Position numbers and translations under genes: made by a program
Shown: piece after piece, positions 1 through 10,588 of the stretch
Layout: each line of letters opens with the position of its first letter
Position numbering within the stretch: the first letter of the stretch is position 1
The notes under the pieces: generated by a model
The model's database searches: none
Seen by the model: the letters and a program-made list of their open reading frames with translations, nothing else
What the model was told of the DNA's origin: nothing
NCBI GenBank assembly: GCA_025358085.1
Contig: JANYKT010000055.1
Span: forward strand, 1 to 54,434
Origin: Deltaproteobacteria bacterium
GTDB taxonomy: Bacteria > Myxococcota > Myxococcia > Myxococcales > 40CM-4-68-19
DNA length: 54,434 bases
Reading direction: 5' to 3'

Positions 1-177
1 CTTCGGCTCACGCCCAGCGGCCGGCCCTTCTGGATCTCCACGGAGGATTACGTTGGCAGCTGCGGCAATGCCGGGGCCGCCTCCGCAGTGTTCGGCCGCT
101 CTCGCGCGCGCGGGTTCATTCCCTATGCGACCGACGCCAGCGCGGGCCAGAAGACGCTCTGCTACTGGAACTTCTGA
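1..177 (+). CDS. C-terminal end of a secreted protein (5' end outside window)
   Basis: Frame 1 is open from the first base to a TGA at 175-177 and gives 58 residues ending in ...GQKTLCYWNF. The piece contains the motifs STEDYVGSCGN and GFIPYATDAS. The two cysteines and the aromatic-rich end suggest an exported enzyme. The ending loosely recalls endo-alpha-1,4-polygalactosaminidase/TM1410-type glycosidases (GH114), but this is from memory and weak. The gene converges on the malic enzyme gene. The start and most of the protein lie outside the window. Confidence 0.45.
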   Translation, partial: LRLTPSGRPFWISTEDYVGSCGNAGAASAVFGRSRARGFIPYATDASAGQKTLCYWNF

Positions 178-233
178 AAATCCAGTCATTCATTGCACGA
201 AGGTCATTTGTCGCCTCGTGCAAGTGACCTGGT

Positions 234-1871
234 TCAAGCGAAGCTTTGATAGATCGGCTGGTACATGGTCTTTGCCACGTACCTCCGCACGTCGGGGGGT
301 CGGGGCTTCTGCGTGAGCCCGCGATCCCAGGCAACGGTGGCCACGGTGGTCGCAATCTCGAGCGATACCTCGCGGAGACGCGACAGCGCCGGATAGACGC
401 GGCCCACTTGCAAGTCAGCAGGCCCCACCATCGCCGCGAGTGCCCGCGCCGCGGCCAAGAACATTTCATCGGTCACGCGCGACGCGCCGCTCGCGACTAC
501 TCCCAGGCCCACGCCGGGAAACACGTACGCATTGTTCCCCTGCCCCGGATTCAGGCGGCGACCCTCGACCGTCACCTCGGGGAAAGGACTGCCGCTGGCG
601 AAGATGGCGCGCCCGTGCGTCCAGCCATAAGCCTGCACTGCCGTACACTCGGACTTCGAAGTGGGATTGGATAGCGCGAAAATAATCGGACGCTCATTCA
701 AGCGCGCCATCCGCTCCAATACCGGCTGGGTGAACGCCCCCGTAGCGCCGGCGACGCCGATGAGCGCCGTGGGCCGCAGCGCCTGCACCGCAGCCAGCAA
801 GTCATGAATTACTGGCGCGTCGTGCGCATACGGCCGCTTGTGCGCGGCAAGATCCTGGCGCGAGGCCACGACCAGACCTTTGGAGTCCATGAACCAGCAA
901 CAACGCCGCGCCTCGGCTTCCGGGACCCCTTCCGCGCCCAGCAAAGCGACGAGGAGATTGGCAATCCCGGTGCCCGCTTCCCCGGCGCCGAAAAAAAGCA
1001 GCCGCTGATCGAGCAGCTTTCCGCTGGTCAAGCGCAGCGCGGAGATGAGTCCGGCCACTGCCACCGCCGCGGTGCCCTGGATATCGTCGTCGAAGGTGGG
1101 GAGCCGGTCGCGATACCGCGCCAACAGCGCGAATGCGTTGGCGGTGGCGAAGTCTTCAAATTGCAGCAGTGCGCCCGGAAACACCTCTTGCACGGCCTCG
1201 ACGAACTCCTCCAGCAAAGCGTCATATTCCGGCCCGCGCAGGCGCGGCTCGCGGACGCCGAGATAGAGCGGGTCGTTGCGCAGCGTTTCGTTTCCAGTAC
1301 CCACGTCCAGCGCCACGGGCAGGCACGCCTCGGGCGGGATTCCGGCGCAGGCGGTGTAGAGCGCAAGCTTGCCGACCGAGATGCCCATGCCGTTCGCGCC
1401 CAGGTCGCCGAGGCCAAGGATTCGCTCGCCGTCGGTGACCACGATGGCGCGGACCTGTGCGGCCTTGGGCCAGTTCCGCAGTATCAGCGCGATATGACCG
1501 CGATCCTGTCGCGACACGTAGAGCCCGGCGGGGCTGCGGAAGATGCTCCCGTAGGATTGGCAAGCCTCGCCCACGGTGGGCGTGTAGACGACGGGCATCA
1601 GCTCTTCGAGGTGACCGATCAGCACTCGATAGAAGAGCGTCTGGTTCCGCGCCTGCAAGGAGCTGAGAAAGATGTATTTCTCCAGCGGCGAGTCCTTGCG
1701 CCGCAGGTTTTCCATCACCCGCACGAGCTGCTCTTCAATGGTGCAGACACGCGGCGGCAAGAGCCCGCGGAACCCAAGCGCTTCGCGCTCGGCCAGGGTG
1801 AAGGCAGTGCCCTTGTTCAGTGCGGGATCGCGCAGCGGATTTACCCCGCGCGGAATGGCGGTCACGGTCAT
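234..1871 (-). CDS. maeA: NAD-dependent malic enzyme
   Basis: A 545-residue malate dehydrogenase (oxaloacetate-decarboxylating), which converts malate to pyruvate, CO2 and NADH in the cytosol. The family landmarks are present: VVYTPTVGEACQ with the catalytic Tyr near residue 100, the GLGDLGANGMGISVGKL segment, the metal-binding LQFEDFATANAF region, and the Rossmann motif FFGAGEAGTGIA. The length matches the large SfcA/MaeA class (about 540-570). The start at 1871 (MTVTAIPRG) was chosen because a GAGG box lies just upstream; a longer reading to 1907 has no such box. The gene stands alone, divergent from the Nfn fusion gene, so it may help set the pyruvate/NADH supply next to a transhydrogenase-like enzyme. 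Confidence 0.93.
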   Translation of the reverse strand: MTVTAIPRGVNPLRDPALNKGTAFTLAEREALGFRGLLPPRVCTIEEQLVRVMENLRRKDSPLEKYIFLSSLQARNQTLFYRVLIGHLEELMPVVYTPTVGEACQSYGSIFRSPAGLYVSRQDRGHIALILRNWPKAAQVRAIVVTDGERILGLGDLGANGMGISVGKLALYTACAGIPPEACLPVALDVGTGNETLRNDPLYLGVREPRLRGPEYDALLEEFVEAVQEVFPGALLQFEDFATANAFALLARYRDRLPTFDDDIQGTAAVAVAGLISALRLTSGKLLDQRLLFFGAGEAGTGIANLLVALLGAEGVPEAEARRCCWFMDSKGLVVASRQDLAAHKRPYAHDAPVIHDLLAAVQALRPTALIGVAGATGAFTQPVLERMARLNERPIIFALSNPTSKSECTAVQAYGWTHGRAIFASGSPFPEVTVEGRRLNPGQGNNAYVFPGVGLGVVASGASRVTDEMFLAAARALAAMVGPADLQVGRVYPALSRLREVSLEIATTVATVAWDRGLTQKPRPPDVRRYVAKTMYQPIYQSFA

Positions 1872-2169
1872 TGAATAACCTCGATGGCATAGCTCCTTGC
1901 ACCGCACGTGCCCTTTGCGAAGCTCCTCGTAGCGCGGCCCTGGCCTGGCGCAAGAGGTGCCGCTGAACCCCGAAGGGCGCGGCGGCGGTGACCGGCGGCG
2001 GCTTCATCACGCTCGCGGCCACACTCTCGGCGGTGGGCAACATTCCGGTTGCCGGACTGACGCTACTTTCGGGGCGCACGGTTTGCGCAGACTTTCACTG
2101 CGGCGCAAATCGTGCGGAGGGTCGCGGCGGGCGCGCCACCCGGGCTGTCGCGCCCGCCTCTTGCAATGA

Positions 2170-5130
2170 ATGGCTGCAATGTTCCCGATCGTGCGCCGCG
2201 AAGCCTTCTCCGAGACCACCTTCCTCTGGGAAGTCTTTGCGCCGGATGTTGCCCGCGCCGCCAGGCCTGGACACTTCGTGATGCTCCGGCTGGACGACAA
2301 TGCCGAGCGCATCCCGCTCACCGTGGCGGACATGGACCCGGAGCGCGGCACCATCACCATGGTGATTCAGGCGCTGGGAAAGAGTACCCGGCAAATGCGC
2401 GACGAGTACCAGCAGGGCGACTCGTTTCTCGACTTCGTCGGGCCGCTCGGGCAGCCGCAGCACATCGAGCGCGCGGGACACGTGGTGCTGGTCGGCGGCG
2501 GGCTCGGGGTCGCGCCGGTATTTCCGCAGCTGCGCGCCTTCAAGGAGGCCGGCAATCGCGTCACGGGCATCATCGGCTTTCGCAGCAAGGAGCTGGTCTT
2601 CTGGGAGAATAAGTTCCGCGCCTATTGCGATGATCTCATCGTCTGCACCGACGACGGCTCGTATGGACGGAAGGGCTTTGTCACCGCGGCGCTCGAGGCG
2701 TTGGTGCGCGGCGACAGGCCAGATCTGGTGGTGGCCATCGGGCCTCTACCGATGATGCACGCCTGCGTCGAGGTCACGCGGCCGCCTGGCGTGAAGACTT
2801 TGGTCTCACTCAACACCATCATGGTGGACGGCACCGGGATGTGCGGCTCCTGCCGCGCCACCATCGGCGGCGAGGTGAAATTCGCCTGTGTAGACGGCCC
2901 GGATTTCGACGGGCACCTGGTGGACTTTGGCGAGCTGGCTGCGCGCCAGAAGCGCTTCAAGCCGCAAGAAAGCAAAGCCAACGACGACTACGCGCACGTC
3001 TGCAAGATCGACGAGGAGCTCTTCGGTCAGGAGAAGCGCAACTACAAGAAGCTCAAGGGCCTGCAGCCGCACCAGACTCGAATGCAGGAGCGCGACGCCT
3101 TCGAGCGCGCCGGAAACTTCAAGGAAGTGAATCTCGGTTACGCGCTGCAGGACGCGCTACAGGAGGCCGAGCGGTGTATCCAATGCGCGATTCCGACCTG
3201 TATCGCGGGCTGTCCGGTCGCTATCGATATCCCCCGCTTCATTCGCCATCTATTGGTGCGCGATCTGGAGGGCGCACTCGCGACCATTCATGAGGCGAGC
3301 ATCTTTCCGTCGATCTGCGGCCGGGTCTGCCCGCAGGAGACACAATGCGAAGCGCAATGCATCATCGCCAAGAAGATGGATTCGGTGGCCATTGGCCGTC
3401 TCGAGAGATTCGTCGGCGACAACGCGCGACCAGCGCCGGTGCGGGCGCCGCTCTTCCAGCGCGTTGACAAGCTGGGACGGGTCGCGATCTGCGGCTCCGG
3501 TCCCGCGGGGCTGGCCGCCGCCGCCGACCTGGTTCGATACGGTTGCGACGTCACCGTCTTTGAGGCGCTCCACGTCGCGGGCGGAGTGCTTCGCTATGGC
3601 ATCCCCGCCTTCCGCCTGCCGCGCGAGATCATCGATCGCGAGTTGAAGTGCCTCACCGATCTCGGCGTGCACATCGAAACCAATAAGGTCATTGGCAAGA
3701 CCTTTACCGTGCCGCAATTGCTCGGGGAGATGGGCTTTGACGCAGCCTTCGTCGGCGTCGGCGCGGGGTCGCCGGCCTTTCTCGGCATTCCGGGTGAATT
3801 CGCCGGGCAGGTGGTTTCCGCCAATGAATTCCTCACGCGTGTCAATCTCATGGGCGGCGATCAATTCCCGCTGCGCGATACGCCCATCAACGTGGGGAAG
3901 AGCGTCGTAGTGATTGGCGCGGGCAATACCGCAATGGATTGCCTGCGCGTCGCGCGGAGGCTCGGCGTGGCCACCGTGCGCTGCGTCTATCGGCGCGGTG
4001 AGGCCGAGGCGCCCGCGCGCATTGAAGAGCTGCGACATGCCAAAGAGGAAGGTATCGAGTTCTTCTTTCTGCACGCGCCGGTCGAGATCCGGGTTGACGA
4101 ACTAGGCTGCGTGAGCGGGATGAAGGTTGAAGAGATGGAGCTGGGCGAGCCGGACGACAAGGGCCGTCGCAAGCCGCTGCCGACCGGGCGCTTCAAAGAG
4201 CTTGATTGCGACACGGTCATCTATGCACTCGGCAGCAAGGCGAACCCGATCGTGGCGCGGTCCACGCCGGGCCTGCGCACCGACAAGCGCGGCAACATCG
4301 TGGCGGACGACGGCGGTACCCAGGCGACCTCACTGCCCGGTGTCTTCGCCGGCGGCGACATCGTGACAGGAGGCGCGACCGTAATTCTCGCCATGGGCGC
4401 GGGCCGGCGCGCGGCGCGCTCCATCGCTGCCTATTTGAAGAGCGGCAAGCAATGGCCGGTCTCGCGCGAGCAGGCCGACGCGTTCGTGCCGCCGATCGCC
4501 GGCGCGGTGTGCCCCAAATGCCATCGCCCGGTCGAAGGCGATGAGGCCTATGTCTGCTGCGCTGGCGCGTACCTCAGCTGGCGCTGCGACGGCTGCGCGA
4601 AGGTCAGCGACGGGTTCGCGTTTCCCTATGGAATGTGTCCGGAGTGCGGCGGCGTCTTGCGCACGCTCGGCGCCCGCCGTGTGGAAGGAGCAGGACTGGA
4701 AGCGATCCGCGCCGCCTTCGAGATTGAGCTGGGCGGCCTCGCTTTCTATACGCGCGCGTCGCGCGAGGCCAGGGAAGCGGAGCTGCGCGACTTGTTCGGG
4801 CGCCTGGCCGCGATGGAGCAGGAACACCTGGCCACGCTTTCGGCGCGCTATCATGTGGACCCGCCGCAACCGGGGCAGTTTCGGCTGGATCGAGCGGCTC
4901 TTTACGCAGGCATTACCCACCAGCCCGACGCGCCGGACAATCTCTTCCGCATCGCCATCGCTTTCGAGCAGCGCGCGGCTGCCTTCTTCGAGGAGCGGCA
5001 CGAGCACTGCTTCGAAGGCTCGGCGGAGGCGGAGCTCTACCGCGAGCTTGCCGCGGAGGAGCACGAGCACGTGCAGGTGCTGATCTCCGAGATGCAGCGA
5101 TGGCGCGCCGGCAAGCCGGGGCTGCTCTGA
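2170..5130 (+). CDS. nfnAB: Fused NfnA-NfnB (NADH-dependent ferredoxin:NADP+ oxidoreductase) with zinc ribbon and rubrerythrin-like C-terminus
   Basis: A 986-residue fusion. Residues 1-285 are the FNR-type small subunit (FAD/NAD domain, [2Fe-2S] cysteines C225, C228, C240 in [20 protein letters not shown]). Residues 286-760 are the GltD-like large subunit: two [4Fe-4S] sets (C336/339/344/348 and C383/387/393/397), FAD motif GSGPAG at 442, second nucleotide motif [10 protein letters not shown], and the terminal [12 protein letters not shown]. NfnAB couples NADH, NADPH and ferredoxin by flavin-based electron bifurcation. Residues about 780-825 add a CPxC/CxxC zinc or rubredoxin-like ribbon. Residues 830-980 form a ferritin-like four-helix domain with EQEH and EEHEH diiron-type motifs. 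The two subunits are normally separate genes, and the rubrerythrin-like tail is unusual. The start is uncertain (ATG 2170 or 2179, no good Shine-Dalgarno). A plain SudAB-type sulfide dehydrogenase is the main alternative. Confidence 0.9.
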   Translation: MAAMFPIVRREAFSETTFLWEVFAPDVARAARPGHFVMLRLDDNAERIPLTVADMDPERGTITMVIQALGKSTRQMRDEYQQGDSFLDFVGPLGQPQHIERAGHVVLVGGGLGVAPVFPQLRAFKEAGNRVTGIIGFRSKELVFWENKFRAYCDDLIVCTDDGSYGRKGFVTAALEALVRGDRPDLVVAIGPLPMMHACVEVTRPPGVKTLVSLNTIMVDGTGMCGSCRATIGGEVKFACVDGPDFDGHLVDFGELAARQKRFKPQESKANDDYAHVCKIDEELFGQEKRNYKKLKGLQPHQTRMQERDAFERAGNFKEVNLGYALQDALQEAERCIQCAIPTCIAGCPVAIDIPRFIRHLLVRDLEGALATIHEASIFPSICGRVCPQETQCEAQCIIAKKMDSVAIGRLERFVGDNARPAPVRAPLFQRVDKLGRVAICGSGPAGLAAAADLVRYGCDVTVFEALHVAGGVLRYGIPAFRLPREIIDRELKCLTDLGVHIETNKVIGKTFTVPQLLGEMGFDAAFVGVGAGSPAFLGIPGEFAGQVVSANEFLTRVNLMGGDQFPLRDTPINVGKSVVVIGAGNTAMDCLRVARRLGVATVRCVYRRGEAEAPARIEELRHAKEEGIEFFFLHAPVEIRVDELGCVSGMKVEEMELGEPDDKGRRKPLPTGRFKELDCDTVIYALGSKANPIVARSTPGLRTDKRGNIVADDGGTQATSLPGVFAGGDIVTGGATVILAMGAGRRAARSIAAYLKSGKQWPVSREQADAFVPPIAGAVCPKCHRPVEGDEAYVCCAGAYLSWRCDGCAKVSDGFAFPYGMCPECGGVLRTLGARRVEGAGLEAIRAAFEIELGGLAFYTRASREAREAELRDLFGRLAAMEQEHLATLSARYHVDPPQPGQFRLDRAALYAGITHQPDAPDNLFRIAIAFEQRAAAFFEERHEHCFEGSAEAELYRELAAEEHEHVQVLISEMQRWRAGKPGLL

Positions 5131-5242
5131 ACCGCTTCGGCGGCACCGACAACCTGGTCGCCCTTCAATTGAAGGTTTCGCCGGTCTCCGGGATCAGCTC
5201 GGTGGAGTCGTAGCGCTCCATGCGATCGGTCGGGAGACTGAT

Positions 5243-5728
5243 TCAATGACAACCCTGCGCATTGCTCATCATTGAAGAGCCCGCGCTGTTTCCCATTCCT
5301 TCCATCTGACCCATGCGGTCCAGCTCGTGGCCGGTGTGATCATTCATCGCCGCGGTGTGCCGGCTCATCTCCGCGGCGAGGCCCGGCGCGGCACAGCCAT
5401 TCTTTGCGTGCGCGTCGAGCTCGGAGCGAATGGCCGCGCAGCTGGCGGAGAGATCAGCCCGGTCCGACCGGCCCAGCGACGTCATGCACTGGTCCATGCG
5501 GCCGCTCATCGATTGCAAGCGGTCAACGAGAACGCCGGCCTGTCGCGCATAGTCCGCCATCGCAGCCGGGCAGGTGGCCGGGTCGATCGCTGCCGAGGAC
5601 CTCGAGTGGGCATCGACCACCGCGGCCAGGGAGTTCGTGGTGGACCGATAGGCAGAGATCTGATCTGAAAACATGGAGCCGCCACAGCCGGCGGCGAGGA
5701 GGGTGACGACGGTCAGAAGAGAACGCAT
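5243..5728 (-). CDS. Small lipoprotein of unknown function
   Basis: A 161-residue protein beginning MRSLLTVVTLLAAGCGG, a lipoprotein signal with lipobox LAAGC, so it is probably anchored in the periplasm or outer membrane. The mature part is predicted helical, with spaced Cys residues, several Met/His-rich patches (MSRHTAAMNDHTGHELDRMGQM) and a Cys-His end. The Met/His content could bind copper or another metal, but that is inference. The start at 5728 is supported by AAGGAG seven bases upstream. It converges on the Nfn fusion gene and is divergent from the next lipoprotein gene. No family was recognised. Confidence 0.75.
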   Translation of the reverse strand: MRSLLTVVTLLAAGCGGSMFSDQISAYRSTTNSLAAVVDAHSRSSAAIDPATCPAAMADYARQAGVLVDRLQSMSGRMDQCMTSLGRSDRADLSASCAAIRSELDAHAKNGCAAPGLAAEMSRHTAAMNDHTGHELDRMGQMEGMGNSAGSSMMSNAQGCH

Positions 5729-5953
5729 CAATAAACTCCTTGTTGGTCTGCTAGTGAGAGAGCGGACGTGAGCTAAAAGGTTCCACGGCGCAATGGTGCA
5801 GAGCGCGTGCCACTGCATTTGCTGCGCAGCCGCACGAACCCGTGCAAATCCTGCGCTCGTGCGCTAGTCATCGCCCCGTCTCGGCCGCCATCAAAGGCGA
5901 GGCCCGATTCTCGCAAAGACTGGCCGAATCGACCCGTCGAACCTGGAGACTTC

Positions 5954-6775
5954 ATGCTTCGAACTATCGTTGTCGCGCTCGCTCTCGCCCTGGCTTGCGG
6001 AAAGCAGCCGTCCCGCACCGAGCCCACGGTGGTTGCAACGACCGCCGCCGCCGCCGCCCCCATCGCCGCGACCGTCGTTCCCGGCGAGCCCGCGCTCACC
6101 GGCCGGATTGAAGAGAAGATCGACGCCAGCACGTACAGCTATCTGCGCTTGATGACTCGCACGGGCGAGGTCTGGGCCGCGGTGCCGAAATCCAACCTCA
6201 AAGTCGGCGCGCAGGCCACCGTGGTCGGCGCGAACTGGATGGAAGACTTCACCAGCTCGACGCTTTCCCGCACCTGGCCGCGCATCGCCTTTGGCACTCT
6301 CGCTGGAGACGCGGAGCCCGCGACTGAATCTTCGCCGAGCGCGAGCCCAGGCCAGGCGGGCGCGGGGATGTTCGCGCAGCAGGCCGCGAAGTCCTTCCCG
6401 TCCCAGGCGCCAGCGGAAGTCCAGGCCGGGCCGGCGCTGCACAAGGTGGGGACGCACGAGGGACGCACCATCGCCGAGATCTACGCGCAGAAAGTTGCTC
6501 TCAAGGACAAGAGCGTCACCGTGCGCGGCAAGGTGGTGAAGGCTGTCTCTGGCGTCATGGGCAAGAACTGGCTGCACCTGCAGGATGGGACCGGAACCGG
6601 CCCATCGGCCGATCTGGCGGTGACCACTGACGGCGACGCGAAGGTCGGCGACGTCGTGGTGGCGACCGGGACGGTGCACCTCGACCGCGACCTCGGCTCT
6701 GGCTATCGCTACGACATCCTGGTCGAGGATGCGCAGCTGCAGGCGGCGACGACCTCGATTTCGCAGAAGCATTGA
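5954..6775 (+). CDS. Lipoprotein with OB-fold-like domains (NrfJ-like)
   Basis: A 273-residue protein starting MLRTIVVALALALACGKQ (lipobox ALAC), with GGAG six bases before the ATG. Two small beta-rich domains follow. The first (about residues 45-110: TGRIEEKIDASTYSYLRLMTRTGEVWAAVPK) resembles the domain annotated NrfJ in cytochrome-rich deltaproteobacteria. The second (about 165-265: VTVRGKVVKAVSGVMGKNWLHLQDGTG) looks like an OB-fold of the bacterial periplasmic type. An Ala/Pro/Gln linker joins them. The role is unknown; the genes around such proteins often concern cytochromes or metals. A longer reading upstream to 5807 lacks a signal peptide start and was rejected. Confidence 0.75.
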   Translation: MLRTIVVALALALACGKQPSRTEPTVVATTAAAAAPIAATVVPGEPALTGRIEEKIDASTYSYLRLMTRTGEVWAAVPKSNLKVGAQATVVGANWMEDFTSSTLSRTWPRIAFGTLAGDAEPATESSPSASPGQAGAGMFAQQAAKSFPSQAPAEVQAGPALHKVGTHEGRTIAEIYAQKVALKDKSVTVRGKVVKAVSGVMGKNWLHLQDGTGTGPSADLAVTTDGDAKVGDVVVATGTVHLDRDLGSGYRYDILVEDAQLQAATTSISQKH

Positions 6776-6798
6776 ATCAGCTGCTCTTTGACGATTAA

Positions 6799-7160
6799 CA
6801 CCGATGCCGGTCAGTGAGCAGCGCCCTTTCTCTCTGCAGGGAACGCCGCCTTTGAGACCGTGGGGGTCGTCGCCCTCAGACAGGTGGTCACCCCCTGGCG
6901 GGGGTTGCGCATCGGGGTGGTTGCTGGGGGGCTCCGCAACTCGTTCGCCGACCCCCACGGTCTCAAACGCGGCTTGCACGCGCTGAAGATCCCCCTGTTC
7001 TAGCCCGCAAGCGCGCAGGAGATCTTTGTCTCCATCGCGCGGCTGGGTCCATCCCGCAACACCGGTCAGGGGCGGCGCGCATGTCTGAGGGCGGCGGCCC
7101 CCACGCTCTTCCTGCGGCGTTCGTTGCCCAGATGAAAGGCCTCTTGACTGAGTGGCATTG
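6799..7160. mobile_element. MITE-like element, copy 1, with long imperfect terminal inverted repeats
   Basis: A non-coding 362-base element. Its left end (ATGCCGGTCAG...AACGCCGCC...GTGGGGG) and right end (GTGGGGG-type block, GCGGCGTT, ...CTGAGTGGCAT) are imperfect inverted repeats of about 65 bases. A second inner inverted pair (GAGACCGTGGGGGTCG at 6855 and its complement ending at 6964) forms a strong stem. CGATTAA occurs on both sides (6792-6798 and 7161-7167) and fits a 7-base target duplication. Copy 2 at 10589-10807 is in the opposite orientation, and a half copy lies at 48352. No transposase is encoded. Confidence 0.7.
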
Positions 7161-7492
7161 CGATTAATGAAGACCGGGACTACTTGACTCGTTGATAGCC
7201 AGGTCAACCGCCTTACACCTATTGCCGAGCAGGGGTCAGCGGACTCGCTTTAAACTGGCTACCCGTAGTTGGCCCGTTTTAGAAAAAGTCTCCCAGGGTC
7301 GGCTGACCCTCGCCTCGTGCGCGGGCTGGCTGGGAGCACGGGTGCACGCCACGCCGAGGAGGAGGAAGGGCCGGCATCTGCGCGACGCGCTCTTCATGGC
7401 TCGCTCCCCGATCCGGTCCACTCCATCCGCTGCTGATCGGCTCTGTGCCGATCCATCGCGCTCGGCCCCGACGCCCGCGCTAGTCTGGGCGG
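7161..7492. other. Intergenic stretch with an inverted repeat
   Basis: No credible gene. It contains an inverted repeat (7231-7244 against 7298-7310, core GGGTCAGC/GCTGACCC) around about 50 bases of AT-richer sequence, plus a perfect 6-base stem AGGGTC/GACCCT at 7295-7310. It may be a remnant of another small insertion. The following broken sensor gene begins at 7493. Confidence 0.4.
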
Positions 7493-10420
7493 ATGTTCCT
7501 TGCTCTCCTCTGCGCCGCTGAAGCGCTCACGCCATCGCCGCAAGGGCGGTACGCTTTCCGCTCCTATGGGAGCGAAGAGGGCCTGACCAACCTGGCGGTG
7601 CAGGCGCTGGCGCAGGACCGCACGGGCTTCATCTGGGTGGGCACGGAAGACGGGCTCTTTCGCTACGACGGGCGCAGGTTCCAGCAGCGGGCGAGCCCCG
7701 CCCTGTCGAGCAGCAGCATCGCCATGCTGGCGCAGGTCGGCGAAGGCCCGCTCTGGGTCGTGACCAACAAGGGCATCGCCGTGCAGGACGGCGATGGCTT
7801 CCGCGCCCCCGAAGGCTTTGCCGAGCAGGAGGCGGCGTCGGTCGCGGCCCTGCCCGACGGCAGCGCCATCGTGGCGACGCGCACAGGACTGGTTGCCGGC
7901 TCTGCCGATCGGCCCTTTGCCCCCCTCCCCGGCGCGCCGTCTGGCGAAGTGACCGCCGTCCTCTGGACTCGCGGCGAGGTGGTGGCCGCGCTTTCGGGCC
8001 AGCGGCTGGCGCGGAGGACCGCCGCCGGCGCGTGGACCCTCCAGCCCGCCCCCACCGCGCGCGTCATCTCCGGCCTGGCGGTCGATGGAAAAGGCCGGCT
8101 CTGGCTGCGCACGCGCGAGGCCCTGTTCCGCCAGGACCGTCCCGGTGGCCCGTTCGAGGACCTGAGCGCGCACCTGCCCGCCGCATCCGTTTACAGGGCG
8201 CCGCTCACGGTCGACGCGACCGGCCGCCTCTGGATCCCCACCAACCTGGGCCTCGTCGTCGTCGAGGGCGACCACTGGGATCGCATCGGAGAGGAGCGTG
8301 GCTTCCCGACCACCTGGACCGCCGCCGCACTGGTCGACCACGAGGGTTCGCTCTGGGTCGCCAGCGAAGGAGTGCATCGACAGCTGGGGCGCGGGCTCTG
8401 GATGCAGCACGGAAAGAAGAACGGGCTGCTCGTCGATACGGTGTGGTCGATCGCGCGATCGGGCGATGGCGAGCTTTGGGTGGGCACGAACAACGGCCTC
8501 GCGCGCGCGACCGCAACCGGGTGGCAGCCGGTCGAGGGCACCGCGCGGTGGGCCATCTACGCGCTCGCGGTGGATCCGGAGGGTGAGGTCTGGGCTGGTG
8601 GCTACCCGGGAGAGCAGGCAGCGTCGTCGATCCTGCACCGCAAGCGGGGCGGCAGCTGGGAGGAGGTGCCCCTGCCGTCGATGCCAGGGGGCGCGACCAT
8701 CAACACCATGGCGTTCGACAAGCACGGGACGCTCTTCGTGGGGACGGTCAAGGCGGGCCTTCTGGCCTGGCCACCCGATCATGGAGGGCTCGCGCCGCTG
8801 CCGGGCGGCAAGGCGGAGCAGATCGACCAGATCATCGGCGACGGGCACGGCGGTGTCTGGGTGGGAGGTGCGGGAGGGCTCGCGCATTGGGATGGCGCCG
8901 TGTGGACCCGGGCGGGCCGCGAGGCGGGACTTCTCGAGGACCACGTGGAGGCGCTCACGACGGCGCCGGACGGGCAGTCGTCCTCAGCTACTGGAACGAG
9001 CACGGGCTCTCGCGTTTCGCGGACGGCCACGCGGCGGTGCTCGACGGGCCGGCGATGCTGACTGCCGACAAGATCTATTCGCTCGCGTACGACACCGCTG
9101 GCGCGCTCTGGCTCGGAACGGCGCAGGGCGCCAAGCGCATCGCCGGCAGCGAAGCGGAGCAATTCGGCCGCGGCGAGGGGCTCCCGGGCGAGGACTGCCA
9201 GGGCAACGCCATCCTCGCCGAATCGGATGGGCGCGTGTGGATTGGGCTCTCGAATGGCCTGGCCGAGTTGCACCCGGGACCGCTGATCCACCCTCCCCCC
9301 CCCGCCGACCACGGTGATGACGGCGGCGCTGCTCAAGAAGGACCAGCCGTTCCCGCGAGGAGCTGTGCCGGTGGTGCCGTATCGCGACCGGACGGTCGAC
9401 CTGCACTTCGCGGCCTTGAGCTTCCTGGACGAGGCGCGGCTGCAGTTCGGGGTGCGGCTGGTCGGCTTGGAGGACGAGTGGCGCGAGACCGATCTGCGCG
9501 AGGAGCGGTACACGACGCTGCCCGCGGGGAGGTACCGCTTCGAGGCGCGCGCGCGGAGGCCCGGCGGCGATTGGGGCCCGGTGGCCGTCCAGGCGTTTAC
9601 CATCGCCACGCCCTGGTTCCAGTCGGCCTGGTTCATCGCGCTCACCATCGTGCTCGGAGGAGCAGCCATCGCGGGGTCGTTCCGGCTGCGGCTGCGCTAC
9701 CTGCGCCGCGAGAACGAGCGCCTCGAGGCGCTGGTGCGGGGCCGCACCAAGGAGCTGGAGGAGATCTCGCTGCACGATCCGCTGACGGGGCTGAAGAACC
9801 GGCGCTACCTCGATCCCACCATGCAGCGCGACGTGGCGCTGTCCGTCCGCGGCGCGCGCAGCGGCAGGGCGCAGATGGACCTGGTCTTCCTGCTCGTGGA
9901 CCTGGACCATTTCAAGGAGGTCAACGACACCTACGGGCACGCGGTTGGCGATCGCGTCCTGCGGCAGTGCGCGCGGGCGCTGGAGGCGTCGTGCCGCGAG
10001 AGCGACGTGGTGGTGCGCTGGGGAGGGGAGGAGTTCCTCATCGTCGCGCAGAACACCGAGCGGCGGTCGGCGGAGGTGATCGCCAGGAACCTCTAGGCGG
10101 CGGTGCGCGACCAGGAATTCGATCTGGGCGAGGGCCGCATGCTGCGGAGGACCTGCTCGATCGGCTTCTCGGCGTTCCCTCTCTATCCCAACGCGGTCGC
10201 CGCGCCCACCTGGGAGCTGACGGTCGAGCTCGCCGACCGCTGCCTGTATGGGGCCAAGGCCAGCGGCCGCGACACCTGGGTGGGGGTCATCGGCACGCTG
10301 GGCCGCGCCGTCGATCTGCGCACGCGGCTCGCCTCCGACTTTGCCGGCTTGTTGCGGGAGCTGGAGGTCCGCACTTCCCTCCCCGACGGTCGCCCCGTGC
10401 AGTGGGATCGGCAAGCATGA
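7493..10420 (+). pseudogene. Broken sensor diguanylate cyclase (beta-propeller, Y_Y_Y, TM, GGDEF)
   Basis: Three reading-frame segments together make one recognisable protein. Residues from 7493 form a two-component-regulator propeller with repeated D..G.IWVGT-type blades. The frame changes near 8975-8985, just before ...VVLSYWNEHGLSRF. It changes back near 9290-9305 at a run of C, giving a Y_Y_Y-like domain, one TM segment (about 9620-9680), a short coiled coil and a GGDEF domain with RWGGEEF at about 10017. A TAG at 10094-10096 cuts the GGDEF domain, which then continues in the same frame (CSIGFSAFP...ADRCLYGAKASGRD) to 10420. The intact family makes cyclic di-GMP. Two frameshifts plus a stop argue for decay, though assembly errors at the C-run are possible. 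The gene lies between two inverted mobile element copies. Confidence 0.8.
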
Positions 10421-10588
10421 ACCTGGATTCCACTCCACGCGATCCTCAAGATCGTGGTGCCCGAGATCCACGTCGTGGGGATGCTCTGATCACGCGATGC
10501 CACCATCGCGCGAGGACAGCTCGTCTTCAGAGTTGCATTCAATCGCCGGCGCGGCCTCGAGGCCAAAGGGCTCGAGCGGCTGTAACCT

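Noticed and set aside
5162-5175. Perfect 14-base palindrome CCTTCAATTGAAGG after the Nfn fusion gene
   Set aside because: It has no loop and no T-run, so it is not a terminator; a binding site is possible but nothing supports it.
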